Position numbers and translations under genes: made by a program
Shown here: positions 1 to 8,324 of the stretch, piece after piece
Numbering within the stretch: the stretch's first letter is position 1
Layout: each line of letters starts with the position of its first letter
Origin: Minisyncoccota bacterium
GTDB taxonomy: Bacteria; Patescibacteriota; Patescibacteriia; Patescibacteriales; UBA12465
NCBI GenBank assembly: GCA_021734405.1
Contig: JAIPJA010000005.1
Coordinates: 1-46,114 of the forward strand
Direction: 5' to 3'
DNA: 46,114 bases
Notes under the pieces: model-generated
What the model was told of the DNA's origin: nothing
Seen by the model: the letters and a program-made list of their open reading frames with translations, nothing else
Database searches by the model: none

Positions 1-156
1 GAAGCTACTGAACTTGTATTTGACATAAAATTGAATGATAATATTTTAAAATTATAGTAGCATACTAACTTTAATATTAAAATATCATCAGTTAATTTCC
101 CATATACCCACTGGTTCAGTATATCCAGGACTAATCAAAAGACTATTAGGACAATA

Positions 157-1083
157 ATGATCTCGGAAGGACTCTGGAAGCCCAAACAAAAGAAAAAGGG
201 CAAATATCATGCTTGGCGACAAAGAAAAGCTAATCAAGGTGAAATGATTCAATATGATGGTTCATATGAGTACTGGTTTGAAGATAGGGGTGAAAAATGT
301 TGCCTCTTAGCATGTATAGATGATGCTAGCAATAGAGTTTGGTTAAAGTTTGATAAACATGAAGGCGTACAACCTACTTTTGCTTTCTGGAGAGAGTATA
401 TAGAGAGGTTTGGTAAGCCATGCTCCATATACGTTGATAGATTCAGTACATATTCTATGAATAGTAAATTAGCTCAAGAAAATGATGACACACTTACCCA
501 ATTTCAAAGAGCTATGGAGGTAGATTTAAACATAGAAGTAATTCTTGCTAAAACGGCTGAAGCTAAAGGCCGGGTAGAAGTGTTATTTAAAACCTTGCAG
601 GACAGATTAATTAAAGAACTAAGACTAGCAGGAATTAACACGATAGAAGAGGCTAACAAATTTCTAGAGAATGTATATATAGATAAGCATAATTTTAAAT
701 TCATGGTTGAACCAAGGTCTAAGGCTAATTTACACAAAAAATTAAGGCACAAAGAAAGAAATAGTTTAGACGGAATATTTTCTAGACAATATGAAAGAGT
801 AGTTAGGAACGATTTCACTATTAGTTATGAGAAAAAATATTATCAATTAACAAGTAATCAACCAGTGACTATATGTAAAAAGGATAAGGTGGTTGTTGAA
901 GAAAGAATGAATGATGAGATAAAGTTAAGATTAAGAGGTAAATATTTAAATTATGAAGTATTACCGGAAAAACCAAAAAAGATTAACAACAAAATCTGGG
1001 TTATTGCTAAATCTAAAGCACATAAACCAGCACCAAACCATCCTTGGCGACAATATCAAAACAATAGAGTCTTTAATAATTAA
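157..1083 (+). CDS. DDE integrase-core transposase, probably 5'-truncated
   Basis: Transposase of the integrase-core (rve) DDE group, resembling ISNCY-type enzymes that begin their catalytic half after a GLWKPK-like segment. The catalytic residues are visible: D34 in YDGS, D94 in YVDRF and E141 in AKGRVE. The frame stays open upstream to about position 61, and the codons just before the ATG (reading KTIRTIM) continue the expected family alignment, so the ATG is probably not the original start. The N-terminal helix-turn-helix domain, usually about 120 residues, is not recognisable in the 156 bases available. I therefore see a truncated or decayed copy with an intact catalytic core. The near-palindrome at 1088-1103 just past the stop may be part of an inverted repeat. 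Confidence 0.7.
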   Translation: MISEGLWKPKQKKKGKYHAWRQRKANQGEMIQYDGSYEYWFEDRGEKCCLLACIDDASNRVWLKFDKHEGVQPTFAFWREYIERFGKPCSIYVDRFSTYSMNSKLAQENDDTLTQFQRAMEVDLNIEVILAKTAEAKGRVEVLFKTLQDRLIKELRLAGINTIEEANKFLENVYIDKHNFKFMVEPRSKANLHKKLRHKERNSLDGIFSRQYERVVRNDFTISYEKKYYQLTSNQPVTICKKDKVVVEERMNDEIKLRLRGKYLNYEVLPEKPKKINNKIWVIAKSKAHKPAPNHPWRQYQNNRVFNN

Positions 1084-1087
1084 TTAA

Positions 1088-1103
1088 GTGTCCAGTAGGA
1101 CAT
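1088..1103. repeat. Near-palindrome after the transposase, candidate IS end
   Basis: GTGTCC-AGTA-GGACAT lies 5 bases after the transposase stop and is an inverted repeat with one mismatch. Its position suits the right end of the insertion sequence. The matching left end is not in the window, so this is only a candidate. Confidence 0.3.
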
Positions 1104-1233
1104 TTCTATTTCCTCTTTACATTGTGTTTGTTTTCTTCTTTTTTCATATGCTTTTATTCTAGCGAATAAAAGTTGCAATTCAAAACGGAAATTGCGTAAA
1201 ATTAAATATTATATTGTTGAACTAAATAATTAA

Positions 1234-3393
1234 ATGATGAAAAAGCAGACAAAGCAAAAACCGCGTTATTTTCCGAATAATGCTGATCTTATTCGCACAA
1301 GTTTTTCTGATGAGGAAAGAATCAGGATTGTTAATCCTGATGACTTCCCTTTACAGGAAATGTTGTCTATTACTCGTCTCAGAGATTATGTTTCAATGTT
1401 AGGCATTACTGATGGTCAGGAAATAAAAAGAAGAACAGAGATGTTTCGTTTTCTTCGTAAACACCCGGAAATTGAGGGATTTCTATACTCTTTAAGAGGG
1501 TATTCTTTAAGTATACCAATAAATCAGCAAGCATTTTTAGATTTTTTTGATCCAAAAAATGAACACAATCCTTATTGGAGCATCTTAATTGAGTTTGTAA
1601 ACTTTTTTAAGAAATACTCAGACAAGCCACGATGTTTAGCAGAGTTTATTTCCAAACTAGAGGAAAATTTTTCTTTGGAAGAATTGGAAAATGATTTTGG
1701 CCGTAAAGTGTCTGCAGAGATACAAAAATCTTCCATGCTAACTGGTTTGGCAAAATTTCGATTATCTTTGTCAGTTGAAAACTATGAGCCGGAGGACTTG
1801 CCAGCAGAAAAAAAGAAAGAGCCAAAATTGCAAGTCAATGTTGAAACGCCCCGCCGAGGCTCCGCTTTAGAGATTGAAGAAGTTAAAGGCTACCAAGCTT
1901 TTTCTTTTGCTTTGAGCAATTTTCAGCCATTAAAGTTGCCTGCCTGGACTGGTAAATGGTGGGCCAAATTGTTGGGATTGAAAAAAATACAAAAAAGCAG
2001 ACATGAGAGAATAAATGCTCAAAGAAAACAGCGCGCGTATAAGTCAATGTTGTTTGAAACATTTGGTGATAAAGAAACGAGTTTTGCTAATGAGTTATTC
2101 TCATTTCTGAAATCATTTTTTAATGACATGGTTTTTCCCGACAACAGAGAAAATAAAGACAATCCTTATGCAGGTTTGGAGCAATTTTTGTCAGAAAGAA
2201 GTGTCATGGTAAATGGTAAGCTTGCCTTTTATTTTAGTAAGGAGGGTCTGAGGTTGCAAGTTGTTGATTTTCAGCTTGAAAATTATATAGAAGGTGTGTT
2301 TCCTGTTCCATACACAGAGGTTGACAATATTGTGCATGATATGAACGATGTTGTCAGGTTTTCTGGTTTTTCAAAAGAAGAGTCAGATTTTTTAGTTGCT
2401 GGAGCCAGTTCTATTTCTAAAAACTGGAAAAATAACTTGCAGCGATCTAATGCCGCTTTTTTATTATTATGGTTAAATCATGTCAATTATGATGTATTTA
2501 AACCATTTACCGCGGAGTCAGAATTTTTGAAAGAAAAATATCAATGGGTATTTTTGGAAAATATTTATAACTCTCCAATCTTCAAAGATTTGCATTCACA
2601 ACTTACTCAATACAGAGAATTTTATGTCTCTGGTTCGAATCAGTTGTTGCAATATTTGACTATAAACAGGAAAGTTGTAAATTTTGCTAAACAGTTTAAC
2701 TGTCCTACTACTGTTCCAGAAATTTTAGACGATGATCAGCATGTTGTTGGATTTCAAAATCTTTTGCCGATGAACATGCTAATTAAGCAAAAGCAAAAGG
2801 AAATTTTGGGGACCAAAGAAGCTGCCTTGCCAATTCTGATTAATAACTTCCCCCAGATAAATGGGAATATTGTATTCCTAACTGGTTTTCATGGTGGCGG
2901 TAAAACTACAGCTGGTCAGAGCGCTCTTTTGATGTCATATTTGGCTTTATCTGGAATTCCGGTATGGGCCAGTAGCTTTAAGATTAATCGTAAAACTGCT
3001 TTAGGCTCAATTGTTAGCTCTGAAGGGGCAGAATCAACAGCCACTGTGTTACTTGAAAAAACCAATGCTTTGGTGAGAACTGCAGATGAATTGCCCAATA
3101 ATCAGGTTTTATTTTTTATTGATGAGATTGGTAAAGGCACTCAAGAGGTGGCTGGCATTGACTTGGGACTTGATTTAATGGAGACTTTTACAGAGAAGCA
3201 AATCAGCTTATTGGTTAATTCTCAGATTATACAATTAGCCGAACTTGCCCAAAAACACTATGGCGCTATTTGCCTTAAAGTTAATGACAAACATCAGTTT
3301 GTTCCAGGCATTGCTGACGGTGGCATGGATAAATTACGTAAAAAAACTGGTATTAACAAGTATTTGAAAAAATCAAAAGTGAGATTGCAGTAG
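1234..3393 (+). CDS. Divergent MutS-family ATPase
   Basis: A 719-residue protein whose last third is a MutS-type ABC ATPase domain: Walker A GFHGGGKTT near residue 552 (canonical MutS GPNMGGKST), and Walker B LFFIDEIGKGT near residue 628 (canonical LLDELGRGTS). The helical core before it (about residues 380-520) fits the MutS lever/clamp region. The N-terminal part, including a charged linker around residues 190-215, does not show the mismatch-binding domain with its Phe-x-Glu motif. It may act on DNA structures other than mismatches; the function is inferred from the ATPase only. It starts at the first of two ATGs, without a Shine-Dalgarno sequence, and stands alone between a transposase remnant and a tRNA cluster. 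A strong terminator follows. Confidence 0.75.
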   Translation: MMKKQTKQKPRYFPNNADLIRTSFSDEERIRIVNPDDFPLQEMLSITRLRDYVSMLGITDGQEIKRRTEMFRFLRKHPEIEGFLYSLRGYSLSIPINQQAFLDFFDPKNEHNPYWSILIEFVNFFKKYSDKPRCLAEFISKLEENFSLEELENDFGRKVSAEIQKSSMLTGLAKFRLSLSVENYEPEDLPAEKKKEPKLQVNVETPRRGSALEIEEVKGYQAFSFALSNFQPLKLPAWTGKWWAKLLGLKKIQKSRHERINAQRKQRAYKSMLFETFGDKETSFANELFSFLKSFFNDMVFPDNRENKDNPYAGLEQFLSERSVMVNGKLAFYFSKEGLRLQVVDFQLENYIEGVFPVPYTEVDNIVHDMNDVVRFSGFSKEESDFLVAGASSISKNWKNNLQRSNAAFLLLWLNHVNYDVFKPFTAESEFLKEKYQWVFLENIYNSPIFKDLHSQLTQYREFYVSGSNQLLQYLTINRKVVNFAKQFNCPTTVPEILDDDQHVVGFQNLLPMNMLIKQKQKEILGTKEAALPILINNFPQINGNIVFLTGFHGGGKTTAGQSALLMSYLALSGIPVWASSFKINRKTALGSIVSSEGAESTATVLLEKTNALVRTADELPNNQVLFFIDEIGKGTQEVAGIDLGLDLMETFTEKQISLLVNSQIIQLAELAQKHYGAICLKVNDKHQFVPGIADGGMDKLRKKTGINKYLKKSKVRLQ

Positions 3394-3410
3394 TTGTTTT
3401 TTTACAACAA

Positions 3411-3440
3411 AACCCCTTCAAACAAGAAGGGGTTTTTTAT
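3411..3440. terminator. Bidirectional rho-independent terminator
   Basis: A 9-bp stem AACCCCTTC / GAAGGGGTT with a 6-base loop, followed by TTTTTT and preceded by an A-rich run. It can end the MutS-like transcript (plus) and the rny-HU-tRNA transcript (minus). Confidence 0.85.
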
Positions 3441-3452
3441 ATACCTAAACAG

Positions 3453-3525
3453 TGCTCCGTGCAGGGCTCGAACCTGCGACCATTTGCTTAAGAGGCAACT
3501 GCTCTACCAGCTGAGCTAACGGAGC
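3453..3525 (-). tRNA. tRNA-Lys(CTT)
   Basis: The complement folds as a cloverleaf: acceptor GCTCCGT/ACGGAGC, D arm GCTC..GAGC, anticodon loop CTCTTAA with anticodon CTT, T arm GCAGG TTCGAGC CCTGC, discriminator A. The 3' CCA is not encoded (AC follows). It is the last of three tandem tRNA genes downstream of the HU gene. Confidence 0.95.
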
Positions 3526-3533
3526 TTTAGTTG

Positions 3534-3607
3534 TGGCTGGGGAGAGACTTGAACTCTCGACCTCGGCGTTATGAGTGCCGCGCTCTAACCAGCTGAGCTA
3601 CCCAGCC
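3534..3607 (-). tRNA. tRNA with CAT anticodon (elongator Met or Ile2)
   Basis: Cloverleaf on the complement with acceptor GGCTGGG/CCCAGCC, anticodon loop CTCATAA and T arm GAGAG TTCAAGT CTCTC. The first base pair G1-C72 is formed and the GGG/CCC anticodon-stem signature is absent, so it is not the initiator. Elongator Met and Ile2 (lysidine-modified) cannot be told apart by eye. Discriminator A; CCA is not encoded. Confidence 0.93.
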
Positions 3608-3623
3608 ATATTTTGTTTTAGTG

Positions 3624-3697
3624 CGTGCCTGGCAGGATTTGAACCCACAACCTTCTGGTCCGAAGCCAGATGCTCTATCCAGTTGAGCTACAGGCAC
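3624..3697 (-). tRNA. tRNA-Arg(TCG)
   Basis: Cloverleaf on the complement: acceptor GTGCCTG/CAGGCAC, anticodon stem TCTGG/CCAGA with loop CTTCGGA (anticodon TCG), T loop TTCAAAT, discriminator G. CCA is not encoded. First tRNA after the HU gene on this strand. Confidence 0.95.
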
Positions 3698-3720
3698 ACC
3701 TTAAAACAAGATATGATAAA

Positions 3721-4005
3721 CTATTTTGATTTTAAAGCATCTTTGAGATTTTTTCCAGTTTTAAATTTAGCTACTTTTACTTCAGGGATGGTAATCATTT
3801 GTTGAGGGTTGCGAGGATTAACTCCGTTTCTAGCATGTCTAGTTCTGGAAAGAAAAGTACCAAAACCAGCTAGAGTTACCTCATTACCTTTTTGCAGTTC
3901 TGAAGTAACAGTCTCTGTAATTAACTCAATAATGTCGTTAGCTTTATTTTTATTAACGCCTTCAATTTTATTAGAAATAATTTCAGCTAAAGCTTTTTTA
4001 TTCAT
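3721..4005 (-). CDS. hup: HU-family histone-like DNA-binding protein
   Basis: A 94-residue protein of typical HU length. The N-terminal helical dimerisation part is MNKKALAEIISNKIEGV-like, followed by the family signature GFGTFLSRTRHARNGVNPR (near residues 47-66, with GFGTF and the R-x-G-x-NP-arm), and a basic C-terminus. It bends and compacts DNA as a dimer. It sits 43 bases after rny on the same strand and is followed by three tRNA genes, so all may share a transcript that ends at 3411-3440. The second beta-arm contains the conserved NPRNPQ proline. The assignment is secure; HU and IHF subfamilies cannot be separated here. Confidence 0.95.
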   Translation of the reverse strand: MNKKALAEIISNKIEGVNKNKANDIIELITETVTSELQKGNEVTLAGFGTFLSRTRHARNGVNPRNPQQMITIPEVKVAKFKTGKNLKDALKSK

Positions 4006-4048
4006 ACAATTATTTGGTTATTATATCATAATTTAATAATAAGTCTAT

Positions 4049-5566
4049 TTACCGAGCGTATTCAGTTACTCTAAGTTCTCGGATAACATTAACCTTTATT
4101 TCCCCAGGATATTTTAATTCTTGCTCGATTTTTTCGCTAATATTTCTAGCTAATTTTTGAGCTTCAAAATCACTCACTTCTTCTGGGGTGACAAAAACGC
4201 GGACTTCTCTACCAGCTTGAATAGCGTAACTTTTTTCAATACCATCAAAAGAATTAGCTATTTTTTCTAGCTCTTCTAAACGTTGCAAGTAATTTTCGTA
4301 GTTGTCGTTTCTAGCTCCAGGACGAGCAGAGGAAATAGCATCAGCCACTTTTACTATAACAGATTCTAGACTGGCTGGAGTGTCGTCATGGTGGCTTTCA
4401 ATTGGTGCAATAATATCAGGTGAAAGGTTAAACTTTTTAGCAATATCTCTACCAATTTCAGTATGGTTACCCTTAATTTCATGATCAACTGCTTTGCCAA
4501 TATCATGAAGTAGGCCTCCTTTTTTAGCTACAGTTACGTTAGCTCCTAATTGTTCAGCTAAAAGAGCAGAGATGTGGGCTACTTCAATAGAGTGGCGCAG
4601 AGCATTTTGACCATAACTAGTTCTATATTTTAGCCTTCCTAGGATTTGCACTAATTTAGGATCAAAACCAGCGATACCAACCTCATACATAGCACTTTCT
4701 CCAGCCTTTTTGATATCAACAGCAATTTCTTTTTTAGATCTTTCTACCGCCTCTTCAATTTTAGTAGGGTGAATACGGCCATCCTTTATTAAATACTCTA
4801 AAGTTTTTTTAGCAATATGTCTTCTAATTAAGGAAAAGCCAGAGATAGTTATGGCGTTAGGAGTGTCATCAACGATTATTTCTACTCCAGTAGCTTGCTC
4901 TATAGCTTTAATATTTCTTCCTTCTCTACCAATAATTCTACCCTTCATTTCATCACTAGGTAAATCAACTACGGTAGTAGTTAATTCTAAAGTATAAGTA
5001 GAAGCCAGTCTTTGCATGGCTGTGGCCATGATGTCTTTAGCTTTTTCTTCTAGCTTTTCTTGAGAGTCTTGTTCTAGCTTCTTAAGTCTAATGCTTAAGT
5101 CTTGAGCAACTTGTTCTTCAATATTTTTCATGAGTATTTCCTTAGCCTGATCTTTGCTAAGTTGAGCAATTTTTTCTAATTTTTCAACTTGTTCCTGTTT
5201 AATCTGTTTAATTTTTTCTTTTATAGCTCCAACCTCATTAACTTTATCGTAAAGTTTTTGCTGTTTTTCTTGTAAGGTGAGGAGTTTTTGAGAGAAAGAG
5301 TTTTCTCTTTGCTCTAATCTTCTTTGAGTTTCGTTTATTTCTTTTCTTCTTTCAGACTCTTCTTTTTTAGCTTCTTCGATTATTTTTAAGGCTTTGTCTT
5401 GTGATTCTAACAATAGCTCTTTTTGTTTGGTTTTAGCTTCAGCGATTATTTTTTGTGCTTTTTGCTCAGCATGACCTATTTTTGATTTGGCTGTTTGTTT
5501 GTGAACAAAAAAGCCAATAAAAAAAACTCCAATAGCTATTGCTAGATAAATAAAGTATTCTAGCAT
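4049..5566 (-). CDS. rny: Ribonuclease Y
   Basis: Membrane-anchored endoribonuclease that starts mRNA decay. The 505 residues match the usual length of about 510-520. In order: an N-terminal transmembrane segment (residues 3-22), a long Lys/Glu coiled coil (about 28-185), a KH RNA-binding domain with GRIIGREGRNI near residue 210, and an HD phosphohydrolase domain with LLHDIGKAVDHE near residue 350 supplying the metal ligands. The C-terminus ends with the family-typical VNVIRE region. Together with PNPase at 11199 it provides an RNA-decay pathway. It lies divergent to infB across a 453-base gap and is followed by the HU gene. A TATAAT-like box at 5611-5616 on this strand could be its -10 element. 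Confidence 0.96.
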   Translation of the reverse strand: MLEYFIYLAIAIGVFFIGFFVHKQTAKSKIGHAEQKAQKIIAEAKTKQKELLLESQDKALKIIEEAKKEESERRKEINETQRRLEQRENSFSQKLLTLQEKQQKLYDKVNEVGAIKEKIKQIKQEQVEKLEKIAQLSKDQAKEILMKNIEEQVAQDLSIRLKKLEQDSQEKLEEKAKDIMATAMQRLASTYTLELTTTVVDLPSDEMKGRIIGREGRNIKAIEQATGVEIIVDDTPNAITISGFSLIRRHIAKKTLEYLIKDGRIHPTKIEEAVERSKKEIAVDIKKAGESAMYEVGIAGFDPKLVQILGRLKYRTSYGQNALRHSIEVAHISALLAEQLGANVTVAKKGGLLHDIGKAVDHEIKGNHTEIGRDIAKKFNLSPDIIAPIESHHDDTPASLESVIVKVADAISSARPGARNDNYENYLQRLEELEKIANSFDGIEKSYAIQAGREVRVFVTPEEVSDFEAQKLARNISEKIEQELKYPGEIKVNVIRELRVTEYAR

Positions 5567-5945
5567 ATGGTTATTATTGCAGGAGTTTTAGGTTGTTTTA
5601 AGCTGTGAGAATTATATTTTCTATATCAAAAACAAAAATAGACTGAATATCAGTTTAGAAAAACTTTTTAGATAAATTATATTGAGATTTTTGGTTTAAA
5701 GTCATGTAATTTACGGCTATAGTCAGGGGTTAAATAATGTTTTCTGTTATAAATTCTCTAATTTTAGCTAAATATTTTCTATAATCTCTTTAGCTTTAAA
5801 TTCCTAAATTCCTGTTTCAAATTTATTATTATTTTAAGCTATATATATTTTAGCAGGTAAAATTGCACTTGTAAAGACTTTAAAATTAGTTCACTTTTTC
5901 ATTTATTTGAATTATATTTTTACTATATTTCTTAGCTTGGCTTGG

Positions 5946-5974
5946 TTGACAAAATTGAAAAAATCAATTAAACT
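5946..5974 (+). promoter_or_regulatory. Predicted sigma70-type promoter of infB
   Basis: A perfect TTGACA at 5946-5951, a 17-base spacer, then TAAACT at 5969-5974 (4 of 6 matches to TATAAT). A start near 5981 would give a leader of about 40 bases. Confidence 0.6.
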
Positions 5975-5994
5975 TAAAGAAAACCATTTAATTT

Positions 5995-6008
5995 AGGGCG
6001 AAAGCCCT
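5995..6008 (+). promoter_or_regulatory. GNRA-capped hairpin in the infB leader
   Basis: AGGGC-GAAA-GCCCT forms a 5-bp stem closed by a GAAA tetraloop, ending 11 bases before the infB start codon. There is no T-run, so it is not a terminator. There is no Shine-Dalgarno sequence between it and the ATG, so it may affect initiation or mRNA stability. Confidence 0.45.
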
Positions 6009-6019
6009 TATCTATTTTT

Positions 6020-7993
6020 ATGAATTTAACAGAATTAGCTAGAATTTTAAAAATTACCCCACAAGAACTTAAAGACTTTTTGCCTAAGATGGGATTTAAT
6101 ATTGGTCAAAAGGCTATTAAAGTTGATAATCGTACTGCTCAAAAAATTATTAAAGTTTGGCCTAGATTTAAAAGACAATGGGAAAGAGAAAAATTAATAC
6201 AAGAGAAAGAAGAGGCAAAGACAAGTACTGAGTTAATAGAAACTAAAAAAATTAGTGTGCCTAAACTTATAACCATAAGGGAGTTTGCGGCTAAATCTGA
6301 TTTACCGATTAATACGGTGTTAGCTAAATTAATGGCGAATGGTGTTTTTGCTTCTATGAACGAAAAAATAGATTTTGATACAGCCAGTATTATTGGTGAA
6401 GATTTAGGCGTAGAGGTGTCTTTGCAGGAATCTGTAGAAGGAGAGGAAAAAGAGGAAAGAAAGCTTTCTGACCTTATTTCAGCTGAAGATCAAAGCCAAC
6501 TGCAGGAAAGAGCTCCAGTAATCGTGGTTATGGGACACGTAGATCATGGTAAAACTAGACTTTTAGACGCTATTAGAGAAACTAATGTTATTGAAGGGGA
6601 AGCAGGAGGCATAACTCAGCACATAGGTGCTTATCAGGCAGTAAAAAATGATAGAGCCTTAACCTTTATAGATACTCCAGGGCACGAAGCTTTTACCGCC
6701 ATGAGAAGTCGTGGAGCTAAAGTGGCGGATATTGCTATATTAGTAGTAGCCGCTGATGACGGAGTAAAGCCTCAGACTACAGAAGCTTTTAAAATTATTG
6801 AAGCCGCTAAAATTCCTTTTATTGTTGCTATTAATAAAATAGACAAACCAGAGGCTGATGTGGCTAAAACCATGCAAGATTTATCTTCTAAGCTTAATCT
6901 GGTTCCTGAAGAATGGGGAGGAAAAACTATTTGCGTACCTATCTCAGCCAAAGAGAAACAAGGTCTTGATAAGCTTTTAGATATGTTACTGTTAGTATCT
7001 GATACCGAAGTTAACACTTTAAAAGCTAATCCAGATTCTAAAGCAGCTGGTACTATTATTGAGTCTCATATAGACAGGTCTGCTGGACCTGAGGCTACTA
7101 TTTTAGTGCAAAATGGTACTTTAAGGGTGGGAGATCAATTAGTTTTTAATAATATTATCTATGGCAAGGTAAAAGCTTTATTTGATTATCTAGGGCAATC
7201 TTTAGAGTCAGCCGGTCCGGCTATGCCAGCTAAAGTTTTAGGATTGAAGGTTTTACCAGAAGTTGGAGACATGTTAGAAGTTGGTGAAGGAGTTAAAGCT
7301 AAAGCTAATCAGATTAAATTTAAACGTTCTCAGGAGCAATCTGGCCAAAGTCAGGAGTCCGGTGAAGATAAAGCCAAAACTTTAAATGTGATTATTAAAA
7401 GTGATGTTTTGGGCTCAGCTGAAGCTATAGAAGAATCTTTACTTAAAGAAAACACTAAAAAAATAAAAGTAAAAGTTTTAACTAAAAGTCTTGGCAATAT
7501 TAATGAAGGAGATGTAAAAAGAGCTGAAGATTCAGAAGCTATTATCTTAGGCTTTAATGTTAAAACAACCTCAGAGGTAGAAGAATCAATAAGGGAAAAA
7601 AATGTTAAAGTAAAAAACTTTTCTATTATTTACGATTTAATTAAATATGTAAAAGATGAGATGAAGGAATTAGAGGAGGAAGAGATTGTAAGAAGAGAGG
7701 TTGGTAAGATAAAGGTTTTGGCAATTTTTAGAACTGAACATAAGAATCAAATTATAGGTGGTAAAGTCATAGAAGGTCAGGCTGAAAATGATAGTCGAGT
7801 GGAAGTTTTAAGAAATGATCAGTTTGAAGCTGAAGGGAAAATTTCTCAATTACAATCAGGCAAACAAGATGTTTTTGAAGTCGAGGCAGGGGCTGAGTGT
7901 GGACTATATTACGAGGGCAAGCCTGTAGTTGAAGTGGGGGATGTCTTAAATTTATTTAAAGAGGAGGTATTAAAGGAAGAAGATAATGGATAG
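6020..7993 (+). CDS. infB: Translation initiation factor IF-2
   Basis: GTPase that brings fMet-tRNA to the 30S subunit and promotes subunit joining. The N-terminal region is short with an IF2_N module (about residues 85-135). The G domain shows GHVDHGKT (near residue 172), GGITQHIG, DTPGHEAF, NKID and SAK. Beta-barrel domain II, the IF2 middle domain and the C-terminal fMet-tRNA-binding barrel follow. At 657 residues it is a compact bacterial form lacking the long N-terminal extension of enterobacteria. It overlaps rbfA by 8 bases and heads an infB-rbfA-DHH operon, a classic ribosome-biogenesis arrangement. A promoter and a GNRA hairpin precede it. Confidence 0.98.
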   Translation: MNLTELARILKITPQELKDFLPKMGFNIGQKAIKVDNRTAQKIIKVWPRFKRQWEREKLIQEKEEAKTSTELIETKKISVPKLITIREFAAKSDLPINTVLAKLMANGVFASMNEKIDFDTASIIGEDLGVEVSLQESVEGEEKEERKLSDLISAEDQSQLQERAPVIVVMGHVDHGKTRLLDAIRETNVIEGEAGGITQHIGAYQAVKNDRALTFIDTPGHEAFTAMRSRGAKVADIAILVVAADDGVKPQTTEAFKIIEAAKIPFIVAINKIDKPEADVAKTMQDLSSKLNLVPEEWGGKTICVPISAKEKQGLDKLLDMLLLVSDTEVNTLKANPDSKAAGTIIESHIDRSAGPEATILVQNGTLRVGDQLVFNNIIYGKVKALFDYLGQSLESAGPAMPAKVLGLKVLPEVGDMLEVGEGVKAKANQIKFKRSQEQSGQSQESGEDKAKTLNVIIKSDVLGSAEAIEESLLKENTKKIKVKVLTKSLGNINEGDVKRAEDSEAIILGFNVKTTSEVEESIREKNVKVKNFSIIYDLIKYVKDEMKELEEEEIVRREVGKIKVLAIFRTEHKNQIIGGKVIEGQAENDSRVEVLRNDQFEAEGKISQLQSGKQDVFEVEAGAECGLYYEGKPVVEVGDVLNLFKEEVLKEEDNG

Positions 7994-8312
7994 CAGACAA
8001 GACAAAATTAATACTTTATTACAAGAAAAAATAGCTTTAATAATTAATGCTAATTTTGATTTTCCAGAAGTATTTTTAACTGTTTTAAGAGTCAGTGCTG
8101 ATAATAATGTAAGTGAATTAATAGTGGAAATTTCAGTCTTACCACAAAAATTAACAGGCAGTGTTTTAAAAGATTTACGTAGGCAAAGCGCTTTTTTTGC
8201 TAAAGAAATTCAGAAAAAAGCTAAATTAAAAAGAGTGCCTAAGATAAGTTGGAGAGTGGAAGATAGAAATAAAGATGTTTCAAGTTTGGAAAATCTTTTA
8301 AACAGTCTCTAA
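7986..8312 (+). CDS. rbfA: Ribosome-binding factor A
   Basis: A 108-residue 30S maturation factor with a KH-like fold. It is recognised by the N-terminal segment INTLLQEKIALIIN, the VTVLRVSADNNVSE-type strand (here VLRVSADNNVSELIVEI), and the terminal KRVPKISWRVEDR strand, which corresponds to the family's PxLxFxxD motif. It follows infB with an 8-base overlap, as in most bacteria, which strongly supports the call despite the protein's divergence. Confidence 0.88.
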   Translation: MDSRQDKINTLLQEKIALIINANFDFPEVFLTVLRVSADNNVSELIVEISVLPQKLTGSVLKDLRRQSAFFAKEIQKKAKLKRVPKISWRVEDRNKDVSSLENLLNSL

Positions 8313-8324
8313 CTCATTATATCT

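Larger units (their letters stand above)
5567..6019. other. AT-rich divergent promoter region between rny and infB
   Basis: A 453-base stretch without a credible ORF or structured RNA gene. It holds the outward promoters for rny (TATAAT on the minus strand at 5611-5616) and infB (see 5946-5974). The remainder is low-complexity A/T with no clear repeat. Confidence 0.6.

Noticed and set aside
1-57. Open frame ending at TAG, possibly the end of an upstream gene or of a decayed transposase N-terminus
   Set aside because: Only 18 codons are in the window and no motif is visible, so it cannot be assigned.
3575-3805. Plus-strand ORF of 76 codons
   Set aside because: It lies antisense to tRNA-Met/Ile2, tRNA-Arg and the end of the HU gene; the tRNA folds and the HU motifs explain the sequence.
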